In this document: piece by piece, positions 1 to 7,641 of the stretch
Numbering within the stretch: the stretch's first letter is position 1
Layout: each line of letters opens with the position of its first letter
From: Prolixibacteraceae bacterium
Lineage (GTDB): Bacteria; Bacteroidota; Bacteroidia; Bacteroidales; Prolixibacteraceae
Assembly: GCA_003537645.1 (NCBI GenBank)
Contig: DPRM01000062.1
Span: 1-21,752, forward strand
Direction of reading: 5' to 3'
Length of the DNA stretch: 21,752 nt
Made by a program: the position numbers and the translations under genes
The notes under the pieces: generated by a model
Told to the model about the DNA's origin: nothing
What the model saw: only the letters and a program-made list of their open reading frames with translations
Database searches by the model: none

Positions 1-145
1 TAAAAATACGTTTGTGTGTTGGAAGTGGAATTGGTCCGCTTACTACAGCACCGGTAGTTTTAACTGTTTTTACGATCTTTTCGGCCGATTTGTCCACTAA
101 ATTGTGATCATACGATTTCAGCTTAATTCTGATCTTTTGACTCAT
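1..145 (-). CDS. rpsJ: 30S ribosomal protein S10 (partial; 3' end outside window)
   Basis: The ATG is at 145-143 on the minus strand and the gene runs off the left edge, so only about the first 48 codons are present. The product starts MSQKIRIKLKSYDHNLVD and continues through GPIPLPTHKR, which is the classic S10 N-terminal half. S10 is a small-subunit protein and, as NusE, also takes part in transcription antitermination. It starts 27 bp after the fusA stop on the same strand. This matches Bacteroidota, where the str operon runs directly into the S10/spc ribosomal clusters without a tuf gene between. It is probably co-transcribed with fusA. Identity is certain; the rest of the gene cannot be judged here. 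Confidence 0.97.
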   Translation of the reverse strand, partial: MSQKIRIKLKSYDHNLVDKSAEKIVKTVKTTGAVVSGPIPLPTHKRIF

Positions 146-172
146 AATGAGAAATAATAATACAGTTTATAA

Positions 173-2281
173 TTATAATAAGTCTGTTCTTCCTTTGAGA
201 TCTTCAAGTACTTTAACTGCAAGCAGTTTTGGCAACTCAACGTATTTCGAAAATTCCATTGACGAAGTTGCACGTCCTGATGATAAAGTTCTAAGTACAG
301 TTACATATCCGAATAATTCAGAAAGTGGAACCATTGCTTTGATTACACGAGCTCCTGATTTTTCTTCCATGCCTTCTATCTGGCCACGACGACGGTTTAA
401 GTCACCGATAATGTCACCCATGTATTCTTCAGGAGTAACAATTTCGCATTTCATAACTGGTTCAAGCAATTTTGGGCCAGCTTTACCTGCAGCACTTTTA
501 AATGCCTGACGGGCACAAATTTCAAACGAAAGCTGATCGGAGTCAACCGCATGGAAACTACCGTCGAGCAGAGTAACTTTCAAACTATCAACACTGAATC
601 CGGCCAATGGACCGTTTGACAATGCAGATTCAAAACCTTTTTGTACTGATGGTACATATTCGCGTGGGATATTACCTCCTTTAACTGCATCAATAAACTG
701 AAGCCCAATTTTGCCTTCATCAGCAGGTTCAACACGAACAATAATATCAGCGAATTTACCACGACCTCCGGATTGTTTCTTGAAAACTTCGCGAAGCTCA
801 ACCGACTGAGTGATGCATTCTTTGTAAGCAACCTGAGGTGCTCCCTGGTTACATTCAACTTTAAACTCGCGGCGTAAACGATCAACAATAATCTCGAGGT
901 GAAGCTCACCCATACCACGAATAATCGTCTGACCTGAATCGGGATCGGTATTTACTTTGAATGTTGGATCTTCTTCGGCTAGTTTATATAAACCCTGATT
1001 TAGTTTATCCAAATCTTTCTGAGTTTTAGGCTCAATAGCGATTCCGATAACTGGTTCAGGAAAGTCCATACTTTCAAGAACAACAGGATTGTTAATATCT
1101 GACAAAGTGTCGCCAGTGCGGATATCTTTAAAACCTACGGCTGCACAAATATCACCAGCTTCAATTACATCAATTGCATTCTGTTTGTTTGAATGCATCT
1201 GGTAAATACGAGAAATACGCTCTTTTCTACCAGTTCTTGAATTGAAAACTGTATCGCCAGCAGTAATTTTTCCTGAATAAACACGAATAAAACACAAACG
1301 ACCAACATAAGGATCGGTTGCAATTTTAAACGCAAGAGCAGCCAGAGGTTCATTTACGTCGGCATGACGAACGATCTCTTCAGTATCACCATATTCAGTT
1401 CCAAGGATTTCACCTTTATCAAGTGGGCTTGGAAGGAAAGAACATACGGCATCGAGCAAACGCTGAACACCTTTGTTTTTGAATGCAGAACCACACATCA
1501 TTGGAATAATAGCTCCAGCGATTGTAGCTTTACGAATTACTGGCAACATCTGCTCAACAGTAATTGAATTCGGATCTTCGAAGAAACGTTCGAGCAATTC
1601 GTCATCAAATTCAGCAACAGCCTCAACAAGTTTCGCACGGTAATCATTTGATATTTCAACCATATTAGCAGGAATTTCTTCCATGTAATAAGTTGTACCT
1701 AATGTAGCATCGTCTCTCCAGCGAATGGCTTTCATTTCAATCAAGTCAACCACGCCTTCAAAAGTTTCTTCAGCACCAATTGGAATTGTAATAGGAATTG
1801 GATTTGCACCCAATTTTTCTTTTACTTCTGAAACTACATTGTAGAAATCAGCACCGGAACGGTCCATTTTATTAACGAAACCGATACGTGGTACGCCATA
1901 TTTTTCAGCCTGGCGCCATACTGTTTCTGATTGAGCCTCGACACCACCTACTGCACAAAAAAGCGCAACAGCACCATCCAGAACGCGTAATGAACGCTCT
2001 ACCTCAACGGTAAAATCGACGTGTCCGGGAGTATCAATGATGTTGATTTTGTGTTCGATGTTGTCGTAAGTCCAAAAAGTGGTAGTTGCAGCAGAGGTAA
2101 TCGTGATTCCACGTTCCTGCTCCTGCTCCATCCAGTCCATGGTTGCAGCTCCGTCGTGCACTTCACCGATACGGTGAGTAATCCCTGTATAATAAAGGAT
2201 GCGCTCCGAAGTGGTCGTTTTGCCGGCATCAATGTGAGCCATGATGCCAATATTTCTTGTATATCTTAAATCCTTAGCCAT
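173..2281 (-). CDS. fusA: Elongation factor G (canonical translocase)
   Basis: The 702-residue translational GTPase drives tRNA-mRNA translocation on the ribosome and, with RRF, ribosome recycling. All canonical GTPase motifs are intact: the P-loop AHIDAGKTT (residues 15-23), switch I with EQERGITITS (about 53-63), DTPGH (83-87) with the catalytic His87, and NKMD (137-140). Domain IV has the expected HAVDSDQLSFE stretch, and the length is normal for the Bacteroidota family. It follows rpsG by 55 bp and precedes rpsJ by 27 bp on the same strand, so it belongs to the str operon and should follow growth-rate control. It is the housekeeping EF-G. The divergent paralogue at 7642-9798 lacks several of these motifs. 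Confidence 0.99.
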   Translation of the reverse strand: MAKDLRYTRNIGIMAHIDAGKTTTSERILYYTGITHRIGEVHDGAATMDWMEQEQERGITITSAATTTFWTYDNIEHKINIIDTPGHVDFTVEVERSLRVLDGAVALFCAVGGVEAQSETVWRQAEKYGVPRIGFVNKMDRSGADFYNVVSEVKEKLGANPIPITIPIGAEETFEGVVDLIEMKAIRWRDDATLGTTYYMEEIPANMVEISNDYRAKLVEAVAEFDDELLERFFEDPNSITVEQMLPVIRKATIAGAIIPMMCGSAFKNKGVQRLLDAVCSFLPSPLDKGEILGTEYGDTEEIVRHADVNEPLAALAFKIATDPYVGRLCFIRVYSGKITAGDTVFNSRTGRKERISRIYQMHSNKQNAIDVIEAGDICAAVGFKDIRTGDTLSDINNPVVLESMDFPEPVIGIAIEPKTQKDLDKLNQGLYKLAEEDPTFKVNTDPDSGQTIIRGMGELHLEIIVDRLRREFKVECNQGAPQVAYKECITQSVELREVFKKQSGGRGKFADIIVRVEPADEGKIGLQFIDAVKGGNIPREYVPSVQKGFESALSNGPLAGFSVDSLKVTLLDGSFHAVDSDQLSFEICARQAFKSAAGKAGPKLLEPVMKCEIVTPEEYMGDIIGDLNRRRGQIEGMEEKSGARVIKAMVPLSELFGYVTVLRTLSSGRATSSMEFSKYVELPKLLAVKVLEDLKGRTDLL

Positions 2282-2336
2282 TTTTTACCAATATCTATCC
2301 TAAAAATAATCTATTCTTTTAACAAAAGCGGTCTTC

Positions 2337-2813
2337 CTAAAAGCGGAAATGGGCAAATGCGCGGTTGGCTTCGGCCATACGGTGCACATCTTCTTTTTTC
2401 TTGTATGCGCCACCTTCTTCATTGTAGGCAGCAATAATTTCAGCAGCAAGCTTATCGGCCATCGAACGACCTGAACGCTTACGTGCATATAAAATAAGAT
2501 TTTTTACTGAAATTGAGATTTTTCTCTCGGGACGGATTTCCATTGGAACCTGGAAGTTGGCTCCACCAACTCTTCTACTTTTTACCTCAACTTGTGGAGT
2601 AATTTTCTCGAGGGCTTTTTTGAACACATCAACCGGACTAAGTTCGTTGTCCTTCATTTTCGCAGACACAACATCCATTGCGTCATAGAAAATCTGATAT
2701 GCGATTGATTTTTTCCCGTCGTACATTAAGTCGTTTACGAAACGGGTAACCAGAACGTCGTTGAACTTTGGATCGGGCAGAATGATCCGCTTCTTTGGTT
2801 TCGATTTTCTCAT
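2337..2813 (-). CDS. rpsG: 30S ribosomal protein S7
   Basis: The 158-residue protein begins MRKSKPKKRIILPDPKFND and contains the S7 core (residues about 20-150, including SRRVGGANFQVPMEIRPERK). S7 is a primary binder of the 3' major domain of 16S rRNA and contacts the E-site tRNA. It lies between rpsL and fusA in the usual str order. The gap to rpsL is fairly long at 124 bp, which in other bacteria is where S7 feedback control acts. I see only weak hairpin potential there, around 2866-2877, so autoregulation is speculation. Start: ATG at 2813, giving the family-typical N-terminus. Confidence 0.98.
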   Translation of the reverse strand: MRKSKPKKRIILPDPKFNDVLVTRFVNDLMYDGKKSIAYQIFYDAMDVVSAKMKDNELSPVDVFKKALEKITPQVEVKSRRVGGANFQVPMEIRPERKISISVKNLILYARKRSGRSMADKLAAEIIAAYNEEGGAYKKKEDVHRMAEANRAFAHFRF

Positions 2814-2937
2814 TATTAAATGCTTTAGTGTTACTTAAATTAGCTGTAATTTGTATGCTTCAATCGGCTTTCAGGCCTCTTTACTCAACTCAAACCACTA
2901 AGCTAGAACGTCATTAAATTAAAAAACTAGTGAAAGA

Positions 2938-3318
2938 TTATTTTTTCACTTTTGGTCTTTTGGTACCGTATTTCGACCGTCTCTGTGTACGACCTTCAAC
3001 ACCTGCAGTATCCAAAGCACCACGAATTAAATGGTAACGAACACCTGGAAGGTCTTTAACCCTACCACCGCGTACCAATACAATAGAGTGTTCCTGAAGA
3101 TTGTGTCCTTCTCCCGGAATGTAAGCGTTCACTTCCTTGCCATTTGTCAAACGCACACGGGCTACTTTACGCATAGCCGAGTTTGGTTTCTTTGGAGTCG
3201 TGGTATAAACGCGAACACATACTCCTCTTCTCTGTGGGCAAGAATCCAATGCCGGAGATTTACTTTTCTCCGCATTACTTTGTCTACCTTTTCTAACTAA
3301 TTGCTGAATCGTTGGCAT
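2938..3318 (-). CDS. rpsL: 30S ribosomal protein S12
   Basis: The 126-residue S12 starts MPTIQQLVRKGRQ and is the first gene of the str operon. S12 sits at the decoding centre and helps control accuracy. The loop TTPKKPNSAMRK carries Lys at 43 and 44 (the E. coli streptomycin-resistance position falls here), and PGEGHNLQEHS plus RVKDLPGVRYH are also unmodified, so no classical streptomycin-resistance substitution is seen. Two matches to the Bacteroidota promoter consensus lie upstream on the minus strand at 3365-3395 and 3439-3470, giving predicted leaders of about 40 and 110 nt. Confidence 0.98.
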   Translation of the reverse strand: MPTIQQLVRKGRQSNAEKSKSPALDSCPQRRGVCVRVYTTTPKKPNSAMRKVARVRLTNGKEVNAYIPGEGHNLQEHSIVLVRGGRVKDLPGVRYHLIRGALDTAGVEGRTQRRSKYGTKRPKVKK

Positions 3319-3364
3319 ATAGCTACTCTTAATTTTAATATTACTTACGCAAAAAATTGGTTTG

Positions 3365-3395
3365 CAAAGGTATTGTAATTCATCAGAATTCCAAT
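3365..3395 (-). promoter_or_regulatory. Proximal candidate promoter of the str operon
   Basis: On the minus strand, ATTG (3395-3392) is followed after 19 nt by TACCTTTG (3372-3365), a full match to the TAnnTTTG -7 element of Bacteroidota sigma-ABfr promoters with a near-consensus -33 element. A start site would fall near 3358, about 40 nt before the rpsL ATG. Confidence 0.6.
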
Positions 3396-3438
3396 ACTTT
3401 ACAATCCGTTCTTAGGATTTTTCCTTTAAAACGGCTTG

Positions 3439-3470
3439 CAAAAGTACTAATTACCAATAGAAAACACAAT
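3439..3470 (-). promoter_or_regulatory. Distal candidate promoter of the str operon
   Basis: On the minus strand, ATTG (3470-3467) is followed after 20 nt by TACTTTTG (3446-3439), again a full TAnnTTTG match. It lies about 74 bp upstream of the proximal promoter and would give a leader of about 110 nt. Tandem promoters are common for ribosomal operons. Confidence 0.55.
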
Positions 3471-3540
3471 AAAACCTTAAAAATAAATGAACTTTTTTCG
3501 TTTGTTAAGAAAAAATCAACCTGGCAGTTGAAAACAAACT

Positions 3541-4860
3541 CTATTCGGAAGTTAAAACCCGGTGTTTCAGCATTGATCTGACAGGATTAAAAAACCGCTG
3601 TATAAGCCGCAGTTCTTCTGTAATAATTTCAGCCGAACCTTTCATTTCCTGACTGAACTTTAATGGAATGTTATAATTTGTCTTCATATCCTGCGGAAGC
3701 TGAACTTCGACTACGTAATTTTCATTGTTGGGCATCAGCGAAATACTTTTCACTGTTCCATTCAGAAAACCGTATTCCATGTATGGAAAATTATCGAATC
3801 TGATATTGACTTTCTGTCCCTCGGCAACCTTTCCGGCACCTTTCAGCGGCAAGCTAATGCGGCCGATAATTTGCGATTGCTTTTCAGGAATAACTGCAAA
3901 TACGATCTCGTCTTTTTTCACCTGCTGATTCTTGTTGTAGAAATTGGTAAAACTCACTTTCCCAACAATAGGGCTTCTGATAATAAATGTTTGTTCCCAA
4001 TAAGCCAACCTGCTTTTTAAAACATTCATTGCTTCAATCAGCGAGTTTTGCGCTTTCTTCTTCTGATCTGCAAATTCCATTTCAGCATCCACAACATCCT
4101 GCTCAAGTTTTATAATCGTTCCCTGGGTTTCAGCAAGTTTTGTGCGGGCGCCATTGGTATTGAATTTCTTTTGCAAAAGCAAACCTTTCGATTTTTCGAT
4201 ATCCAGATCAGAAAGCACCCCTTTTAACTGCAAAAGCGAATCTCTCCTGAATTGGCTGTTCACAATACGCAAGTCAGCTTCCATGTCCTGCTTCTGCGCC
4301 CACAACCGATCGTAATAAATACGGTTCATGGCAATTTGCTGCTTCAGCGATTTAATCTTTTTGGGGTGGAGTTTCAGGCGCAGAAAAGAGAAATAATCGT
4401 TGTATAACCTTACAAAACTTGAATAATCAGATTGAATATCGCCCAACTGCAGACCAAAATCAGGAGTTATGGCAGTCAATGTATCAAATGACAGCATAAA
4501 AGGTTCTAACTGGCGAAGAAGCTCTTTAAGTTTCATGGCATCTTCAAAATTTGCAGTGCTCTCAAGAATAGCAATGATTTGGTTTTCAGAAACCAATTGC
4601 TGATCTTCTGTCATCAACGAATCGATTCGGGCAGTGGTGCGGGCTGCCAGATATGCAGGGGGATTTTCAGACAGAACCACAATACTCGTATTAATTACAT
4701 CAGGATAACGAAAAAAATAACTCCCGGCCAGCAAAAGTATCAGAATACCAAATATCAGCGAAATGCCGGAACGAATCATCCATCGGGGCGATTGCTGAAC
4801 GATTTCCTGAAATTCGTCGCTTCTCAGTTCTATTTCGATCCGTTCTTTTTTCTCTTCCAT
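3541..4860 (-). CDS. HlyD-family membrane-fusion/adaptor protein of a type I-like exporter
   Basis: The 439-residue protein has a short cytoplasmic N-terminus (1-27, rich in Glu and Lys), one membrane segment at about 28-50 (GISLIFGILILLLAGSYFF), and a first lipoyl-like half (about 65-95). A long helical hairpin follows (about 115-285, rich in K, E, Q and L), then the second lipoyl half (about 290-325, TFIIRSPIVGKVSF) and a C-terminal beta-barrel region. This is the HlyD/bacteriocin-secretion adaptor layout, bridging an inner-membrane ABC transporter to an outer-membrane channel. It follows the C39-peptidase ABC gene by 60 bp on the same strand and is almost certainly its partner. No TolC-like gene is in the window. 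Its stop lies 222 bp before rpsL, in the same direction, with no clear terminator hairpin between, so some read-through into the str operon is possible. Confidence 0.9.
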   Translation of the reverse strand: MEEKKERIEIELRSDEFQEIVQQSPRWMIRSGISLIFGILILLLAGSYFFRYPDVINTSIVVLSENPPAYLAARTTARIDSLMTEDQQLVSENQIIAILESTANFEDAMKLKELLRQLEPFMLSFDTLTAITPDFGLQLGDIQSDYSSFVRLYNDYFSFLRLKLHPKKIKSLKQQIAMNRIYYDRLWAQKQDMEADLRIVNSQFRRDSLLQLKGVLSDLDIEKSKGLLLQKKFNTNGARTKLAETQGTIIKLEQDVVDAEMEFADQKKKAQNSLIEAMNVLKSRLAYWEQTFIIRSPIVGKVSFTNFYNKNQQVKKDEIVFAVIPEKQSQIIGRISLPLKGAGKVAEGQKVNIRFDNFPYMEYGFLNGTVKSISLMPNNENYVVEVQLPQDMKTNYNIPLKFSQEMKGSAEIITEELRLIQRFFNPVRSMLKHRVLTSE

Positions 4861-4873
4861 TTGAATAAGTATT

Positions 4874-4902
4874 CAGTCTCAGTTTTCAGTCTCAGTTTTC
4901 AG
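4874..4902. repeat. Short tandem repeat, 13-bp unit, between ABC and HlyD genes
   Basis: Two exact adjacent copies of CAGTCTCAGTTTT (4874-4886, 4887-4899) are followed by a third partial CAG (4900-4902). The repeat fills half of the 60-bp gap between the ABC transporter stop and the HlyD start. It is non-coding here and too short to call a mobile repeat. Confidence 0.9.
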
Positions 4903-4920
4903 AAGTGGATTCGCCAACTA

Positions 4921-7107
4921 TCAGTTTCCCAATTCAAGCTGATTTTTTACCAGTTCGTAATAAGCTCCTCGTTTCGTTGTTAATTCTTCGTGATTTCCAA
5001 TCTCAACAATCTTTCCTTTTTCAAGGACAATAATCTGATCGGCATTCTTTACTGTACTTAAACGGTGAGCAACAACTACAACTGTTTTCCCTGTAAAAAA
5101 TTCATTCAGGTTCTCCAGAATTACTTTTTCGTTGTTCGCATCGAGTGCGTTGGTCGCTTCGTCGAAGAAAATAAATTCGGGATTTTTGTAAATGGCCCGG
5201 GCGATTAAAATTCGCTGTTTCTGTCCCTGACTAAGTCCGACTCCTTCGGGACCAATTTTCGTGTTGTAACTCAATGGCAATCCCTCTATAAATTCTTTGA
5301 TGTTCGCCATTCGCACGGCATAACTTAGGCGATCCTTATCAATTTCTTCGTCACCAATAGCGATGTTGGTGGCAATCGTATCCGAAAAGATAAAACCATC
5401 CTGCATCACCGCACCGCATTTGCTGCGCCACCACGACTGACGGTAATTTGCCAAATCGCTTTCGCCCACTTTTAGCGAGCCCGACACCGGTGGGTAAAAT
5501 CCAAGCAACAGTTTCACCAGAGTAGTTTTTCCGCTTCCGCTTGTTCCCACAATGGCTGTTACTTTTCCATGAGGAATCGTAAGATTAAGATCATTGAGTA
5601 CTTTGGGCGAATGCGGCCCTTCGTATTGAAATATCAAGTCTGAAATCTGAATATCGGCCGATGTGGGCAGTGAATCCAGCTTCCCTTCCTGAACCTGCTC
5701 TTCATCTTTGTTATCGTGAATTTCGCTCAGGCGTTCCAAACTGATTTTTGCATCCTGCGAAACCTGCATAAACTCAATCATCTGATCGAGCGGGCTGTTC
5801 ATCTGTCCTATTATATATTGTACTGCCAGCATCATACCCAAAGTCATGTCGCCATGAACTACTGCCGTAGCGGCAAGAACAGTAATGACAATATTTTTGG
5901 TTTCGTTGATAAAAACCGATCCTGCCTGCTGATATTGCTGCAACGACAGACTTCCGATGTTCACTTTAAATAATCGTGCCTGAATACGCTCCCACTCCCA
6001 TCGCTTTTGCCGTTCGTAATTATTCAGTTTGATTTCCTGCATTCCGTTGATAAGCTGGATCAATTTACTTTGATTATCTGCAAGCTGGGCGAACCGCTTA
6101 AAATCGAGTTCACGCCTTTTTTTCAGGAACAGAAAAATCCAGCCTATATATAATGTAGAACCCAGCAGAAATACAAAAAAGATCAGCCAGCTGTAAAATG
6201 CCAGCACAATACTAAATATCACAATATTAAATACTGAAAACACAACATTGAGCGATTGCGAGGTCAGAAACCGCTCTATCCGTCGGTGGTCGCCAATTCG
6301 CTGAAGCAAATCGCCGATCATTTTGGTATCGAAGAACCCAATCGGTAACTTCATCAGTTTGATCAGAAAGTCGGAAATGATACTTATATTAATGCGTGTG
6401 CTGATATGAAGTAAAATCCACGACCTGATAAAATCTACTGTCATCCGGCTGATGAAAAGCATCATCTGGGCAGCCAAAATCAAATATATGAAATTGATAT
6501 CCTGAGTATTGATACCGACATCAACAATACTTTGGGTCAGGAACGGGAAAATAAGTTGCAGCAGACTTCCGGCCAAAAAGCCAAGAACCAGCTGAACGAT
6601 CAGTTTCCGGTGAGGTTTCAGGTATTTCAGGAGAAAACGAAGATCACTTCTTTTCGATTCTTCTCCTTCCAAATCAAAAAAAGCCGGCGTTGGATCAAAC
6701 ATCAGGCAAATTCCCTTTTGTTCGCCTTGCCTGACGGTAGCCAGCCAATGCTTTTTAAATTCGGTTTCGGAATATTCAACCAGTCCAAAAGCAGGATCGG
6801 CAACCGATACAACTCCTTTCCGGTATTTATAAACCACCACAAAATGAGCCTGATCCCAGTGAACAACGCATGGTTTTGGAACTTCCAGCAATTGTTGGAT
6901 GGTGATTCGCGCGCCGATGGTACGAAAGCCAATAGTCTCGGCAGCCTCGCTAAGCCCCAAAAGCGAAACGCCTTCGCGGGAAATGTGCGACAGCGTGCGT
7001 AGTTTCTGCAGAGAATAGGTCTTCCCGTAAAATGCAGCTATCATGCGTAAACACGAAGGTCCGCAATCCATTGCATCATATTGTTGGAAGAAAGGGAATT
7101 TAGCCAT
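4921..7107 (-). CDS. Peptidase-containing ABC transporter (C39 bacteriocin/peptide exporter)
   Basis: The 728-residue exporter has three parts. An N-terminal C39 peptidase spans about 1-135, with Cys15 in QYDAMDCGPSCLRM, His88 in DQAHFVVVYKY and Asp104 in VADPAFG, so the catalytic triad is complete. A transmembrane domain spans about 165-445. The ATPase domain spans about 475-720: Walker A GTSGSGKTT (521-529), Q-loop Gln569, signature LSQGQ (625-629), Walker B FIFFDEA (645-651) and switch His681. Such proteins cut a double-glycine leader from small peptides and export the mature part. It precedes an HlyD adaptor on the same strand. I found no ORF with a clear GG leader nearby, so the substrate is unknown. 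Start: ATG at 7107, giving the typical short lead before the catalytic Cys. Confidence 0.95.
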   Translation of the reverse strand: MAKFPFFQQYDAMDCGPSCLRMIAAFYGKTYSLQKLRTLSHISREGVSLLGLSEAAETIGFRTIGARITIQQLLEVPKPCVVHWDQAHFVVVYKYRKGVVSVADPAFGLVEYSETEFKKHWLATVRQGEQKGICLMFDPTPAFFDLEGEESKRSDLRFLLKYLKPHRKLIVQLVLGFLAGSLLQLIFPFLTQSIVDVGINTQDINFIYLILAAQMMLFISRMTVDFIRSWILLHISTRINISIISDFLIKLMKLPIGFFDTKMIGDLLQRIGDHRRIERFLTSQSLNVVFSVFNIVIFSIVLAFYSWLIFFVFLLGSTLYIGWIFLFLKKRRELDFKRFAQLADNQSKLIQLINGMQEIKLNNYERQKRWEWERIQARLFKVNIGSLSLQQYQQAGSVFINETKNIVITVLAATAVVHGDMTLGMMLAVQYIIGQMNSPLDQMIEFMQVSQDAKISLERLSEIHDNKDEEQVQEGKLDSLPTSADIQISDLIFQYEGPHSPKVLNDLNLTIPHGKVTAIVGTSGSGKTTLVKLLLGFYPPVSGSLKVGESDLANYRQSWWRSKCGAVMQDGFIFSDTIATNIAIGDEEIDKDRLSYAVRMANIKEFIEGLPLSYNTKIGPEGVGLSQGQKQRILIARAIYKNPEFIFFDEATNALDANNEKVILENLNEFFTGKTVVVVAHRLSTVKNADQIIVLEKGKIVEIGNHEELTTKRGAYYELVKNQLELGN

Positions 7108-7530
7108 AATGCATTCAAAGATGCTCTAAAAATAGTGGTTTTATAATGACTTTCTAATTTCAATTAGAATTTTATTGTCAGTAAACCCCAAATATTTTAT
7201 TTCTGAAGGCCCGATCCTGAAAATATGAAAATATCTATCTCAAAAATATTTTCAATTTTAAATCATAATATTATTAAAATCCGATAATTGTATTTTAAAT
7301 TGTATCTCAAATAATTACAAGCAGCACTTCATAATAGAATCATTTTCTTCTAAACCGCCTTCAGGAAACACAGTCGAAAAAAAGTATTCAACAACATATT
7401 TAGAACATAAAAACCTACTAAAGAGACAATTACAACCAAAAGTTAAGAATCCTTAAAAAACACAATCCACTGATTATCTATAACTTTAACAGTAATTGCG
7501 TAACCAGGATCTATTAGCATTTTTACGTTA

Positions 7531-7548
7531 AACCAATGCATCTTGGTT
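7531..7548. promoter_or_regulatory. Operator-like palindrome upstream of the EF-G paralogue
   Basis: AACCAA (7531-7536) and TTGGTT (7543-7548) form a perfect inverted repeat with a 6-bp spacer, TGCATC. The right arm contains the -33 TTG of the predicted promoter. The spacing resembles a dimeric regulator site, but the regulator is unknown. Confidence 0.4.
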
Positions 7549-7572
7549 GTTAATTAATTATTACTAATTTTG
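7543..7572 (+). promoter_or_regulatory. Promoter of the EF-G paralogue
   Basis: TTG (7543-7545), a 19-nt spacer, then TAATTTTG (7565-7572) match the Bacteroidota consensus fully. The predicted start site near 7579 leaves a leader of about 60 nt before the ATG at 7642. The leader contains a weak CAGC/GCTG stem. Confidence 0.6.
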
Positions 7573-7641
7573 ATCGGCTCTGAAAATTACAGCGTCATAA
7601 AGCTGAAAATGACCGAGTAAAAAACCAATAACTATCTAAAT

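Larger units (their letters stand above)
7108..7641. other. AT-rich divergent intergenic region
   Basis: These 534 bp separate the minus-strand export genes from the plus-strand EF-G paralogue. I see no convincing gene. The contents I can support are a small perfect inverted repeat (8-bp arms TTCTAATT and AATTAGAA, 2-bp spacer, 7152-7169) about 45-60 bp upstream of the ABC gene, and a palindrome (7531-7548) overlapping a good plus-strand promoter (7543-7572). No clear TAnnTTTG promoter for the minus-strand ABC gene was found. Very short open frames exist (for example 7225-7287 plus and 7443-7541 minus) but resemble nothing known. Confidence 0.7.

Noticed and set aside
147..509. 120-codon plus-strand ORF antisense to fusA
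   Set aside because: It lies wholly opposite a conserved gene apart from its first codons and has no independent support.
2814..2937. S7 autoregulatory RNA structure in the rpsL-rpsG gap
   Set aside because: The gap is long at 124 bp, but only a very short GGC/GCC stem is visible and it does not clearly resemble the S7 binding site.
3357..3581. 74-codon plus-strand ORF in the gap upstream of rpsL
   Set aside because: It is antisense to the two candidate str promoters and the HlyD 3' end, and the composition is not protein-like.
7152..7169. TTCTAATT/AATTAGAA inverted repeat as a terminator or operator
   Set aside because: AT-only short palindromes are frequent in such sequence and there is no promoter beside it; kept only as a note in the intergenic entry.
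7225..7287. 20-codon plus-strand ORF (MKISISKIFSILNHN...) near the C39 transporter, considered as an exported peptide
   Set aside because: No double-glycine leader, no clear promoter, and very AT-rich sequence where short frames are expected by chance.
7443..7541. 32-codon minus-strand ORF (MHWFNVKMLIDPGYAITVKV...) in the gap upstream of the C39 transporter
   Set aside because: No recognisable leader or family, no promoter, and it overlaps the operator-like palindrome of the EF-G paralogue.
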